The position numbers and the translations under genes were made by a program. A stretch of DNA of 15,321 bases, from positions 1 through 15,321 of the forward strand of contig DATKWV010000088.1 in NCBI GenBank assembly GCA_035529405.1, read 5' to 3'. Position 1 is the first letter of the stretch. Every line of letters starts with the position of its first letter. Of the stretch, positions 13,769 to 15,321 are shown piece after piece. Under the pieces are notes generated by a model. It did no database searches. It saw only the letters and a program-made list of their open reading frames with translations, and was not told the origin of the DNA. The DNA is from DATKWV01 sp035529405. GTDB taxonomy: Bacteria > Planctomycetota > Phycisphaerae > Sedimentisphaerales > Anaerobacaceae.

Positions 13769-15268
13769 GTGAAAGCGAACAATGTCAAATTACGTGGCGC
13801 TCTCAAGAACAGCAGCCTTTGCAAACGCATAATTGCGCCGGTTGGCCAGATGGGGGACGTTATTGGCGAACATATTCCGCCGCCATATCGTGTCACAAAT
13901 ACCGAAGACTATAAAATCAAAATTGTAAATTCACCTGCCTGTCCGAGCGCTAACCATAAATCAGTTCCTTGTTATCTATTAACTCAGAAAGACTCAGGTA
14001 GTATCGCAGAAAAGGATTGTCCCGTTAATAAATCAAAAAAAACCCAAAAACCAATCAAGGCCGAGCAAATTTGCTCCGGCAGGGACAACAATCCGACAAA
14101 CGCAGAAGTTCATGCTTTTCCAATCCTTAATGACAAGGGAAATGTCACCGAGGTAATCGGTACGGCTCTGGCGAGGATTGATGCCGAGCAGCAGATCGAA
14201 AGCCTCGCAAGGTTCCCCGCGGAAAACCCCTCGCCGGTATTTCGTATAGCAAAAGATAAAATTGTATTATATGCAAACCAGGCAGGCCAAGAGCTCTTGA
14301 AACAATATAATTGCGGTCTCGGAGCACAGGCGCCCGAAGATTGGGAAAAGTGCATTAGCACCTCGCTGGTTTCGAACACCACCCAGACCTGTGACCTTAA
14401 GTGTCAGCAGCGCGTCTTTTCATTTACCACCACTGCCGTAACCGAGTCCGGTTACATCAATATGTACGCGCTGGACGTAACCGAGCAAAGAAACGCTGAG
14501 CAGAAAATCCTCAAGCTTAACGAGGAACTCGAACAGCGGGTCGCTGAGCGCACGAGCAAACTGACAAAAACAAACAAGCAGCTGCTGTGGGAAATCGTGC
14601 GGCGCAAGCGTCTCGAAAGAGAGATCCTCGACATCAGCGAGCGGGAACAAAAGCGAATCGGACAGGAACTGCACGACAGTGTCGGCCAGCAGTTTACCGG
14701 TATTGCGTTTATGGCAAAGGTCCTGCAGCAGAAGCTGGAAAAAAAATCCATACCAGAGGCAACCGAGGCCGGACAGATAGTCAAACTCGTCAACGAGGCC
14801 ACAGAGCAGGCACGCGGTCTTGCCAAGGGGCTTTTTCCTGTGGATTTGACCGGCGGCACCTTAACAGCAGCCTTACAGGAACTGGCGGAAAGCATACACA
14901 GGCTTTTCGGCGTTGAGTGCAGGTTCGAATCCAAAAACCAGCTTAAAATCAGCAGCAGTACCATGGCCGTGCAACTGTATCGTATCGCCCAGGAGGCTGT
15001 GGCCAATGCCATAAAACACGGCAGGGCAAACAACATTTGCATCGGGCTGGAGAACGGGCGTGCAGAATCTGTCCTGAGCATAGAAAGTGACGGCCTGGAC
15101 TTCCCGAATAAATTGCCGGAAAAGGGGCTCGGACTGCATATTATGAACCACCGCGCGGACATTATTGGGGCATCGCTGCTGGTCGGCAAGGCCGACCACG
15201 GCGGCACAATCGTCAAATGTATATTCCCGAATAAAAGCGGGCGGATTGATACCGGTAAAAAACCTTAG
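13769..15268 (+). CDS. Soluble PAS-PAS sensor histidine kinase of the NarL/DegS class (HisKA_3)
   Basis: The 499-residue protein has no membrane segment. PAS 1 (about 37-140) is of the type with a cysteine-bearing VPCYLL...DCPV core (C68, C84) and ends in EVHAFPILNDKGNVTEVIGTALARIDAEQQ. PAS 2 (about 148-245) ends in YINMYALDVTEQRNAEQK. A coiled coil (about 240-285) leads to the HisKA_3 dimerisation domain with H302 in ELHDSVGQQ. The ATPase domain has N413 in QEAVANAIKHG and GLGLHIM (453-459). Its G1 box is weak, reading ESDGLDF where DDGxGF is usual, but the key D441-G442 remains. The start is a GTG at 13769 with a G-rich GGGGGAAG upstream, and the first in-frame ATG would lie 26 codons later. 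Such kinases normally phosphorylate a LuxR-type receiver, and a new gene starts 29 nt downstream. Confidence 0.93.
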   Translation: MKANNVKLRGALKNSSLCKRIIAPVGQMGDVIGEHIPPPYRVTNTEDYKIKIVNSPACPSANHKSVPCYLLTQKDSGSIAEKDCPVNKSKKTQKPIKAEQICSGRDNNPTNAEVHAFPILNDKGNVTEVIGTALARIDAEQQIESLARFPAENPSPVFRIAKDKIVLYANQAGQELLKQYNCGLGAQAPEDWEKCISTSLVSNTTQTCDLKCQQRVFSFTTTAVTESGYINMYALDVTEQRNAEQKILKLNEELEQRVAERTSKLTKTNKQLLWEIVRRKRLEREILDISEREQKRIGQELHDSVGQQFTGIAFMAKVLQQKLEKKSIPEATEAGQIVKLVNEATEQARGLAKGLFPVDLTGGTLTAALQELAESIHRLFGVECRFESKNQLKISSSTMAVQLYRIAQEAVANAIKHGRANNICIGLENGRAESVLSIESDGLDFPNKLPEKGLGLHIMNHRADIIGASLLVGKADHGGTIVKCIFPNKSGRIDTGKKP

Positions 15269-15297
15269 CTGCAACAATAAAACGGGGGCATAAAGCC

Positions 15298-15321
15298 ATG
15301 AAAACCAAAAAGACAATTTTC
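15298..15321 (+). CDS. Start of a further gene, cut by the window edge
   Basis: An ATG 29 nt after the kinase stop, preceded by GGGGG 9 nt upstream, opens a frame of eight codons (Met-Lys-Thr-Lys-Lys-Thr-Ile-Phe) that runs off the window. A basic start leading into a hydrophobic strand is how many receiver domains begin, and a NarL-type response regulator is expected after a HisKA_3 kinase. The product itself cannot be seen. Confidence 0.5.

Overview
This 15.3 kb window is about 50% GC and is dominated by signal transduction. It holds eleven intact protein genes, one gene cut by the right edge and one decayed gene fragment. Two features suggest a planctomycete, probably Phycisphaerae-like: the gene families present (excisionase-type HTH, Rcp1-like receiver, DUF438-hemerythrin) and an A-rich spacer repeat with a CCGCC-TGC-GGCGG palindrome like those I recall from uncultured planctomycete genomes. 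Many starts also lack a Shine-Dalgarno sequence. This assignment is an inference from style, with no marker gene to confirm it.

Left block (81-3508, minus strand): a three-gene operon runs from a secreted ABC-type substrate-binding-like protein, through a membrane histidine kinase whose start overlaps it by 17 nt, to a single-domain Rcp1-like response regulator 16 nt further on. It reads as a dedicated periplasmic-sensor two-component system. Next to it (3834-3998, minus) lies the C-terminal remnant of a concentrative nucleoside transporter.

Middle block: a ketopantoate-reductase-like enzyme (4288-5253, plus) converges on a small cyclophilin-like (TM1367/PF04126-type) gene (5325-5699, minus). 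A T-run terminator sits at the junction. Upstream of the latter is a 782-residue soluble hybrid histidine kinase (5875-8223, minus) whose N-terminal third is an uninterrupted run of 31 heptads containing a 231-bp duplication. It has a good sigma70 promoter and lacks an Hpt domain.

Regulated operon (8578-11156, minus): a small excisionase-type HTH protein, a DUF438-hemerythrin protein, a divergent 6-phosphogluconolactonase-like protein and an isochorismatase-fold protein lacking the catalytic cysteine. About 200 nt upstream of the first gene is a near-perfect -24/-12 sigma54 promoter (TGGCAC-N5-TTGCT) facing this operon, with a 20-nt dyad about 145 nt upstream of the predicted start of transcription.

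Right block (11639-15321, plus): divergent from that operon is a sigma70 promoter driving a free-standing Hpt protein, overlapped by an NtrC-type sigma54 activator with an intact GAFTGA loop. A NarL-class (HisKA_3) PAS-PAS histidine kinase follows, then the first codons of another gene. The most economical model is a phosphorelay from a hybrid kinase, through the free Hpt, to the NtrC-type regulator. That regulator would bind the dyad and turn on the divergent HTH-hemerythrin-lactonase-like-isochorismatase-like operon from the sigma54 promoter. The circuit is an inference. The promoter, dyad and activator domains are directly visible.
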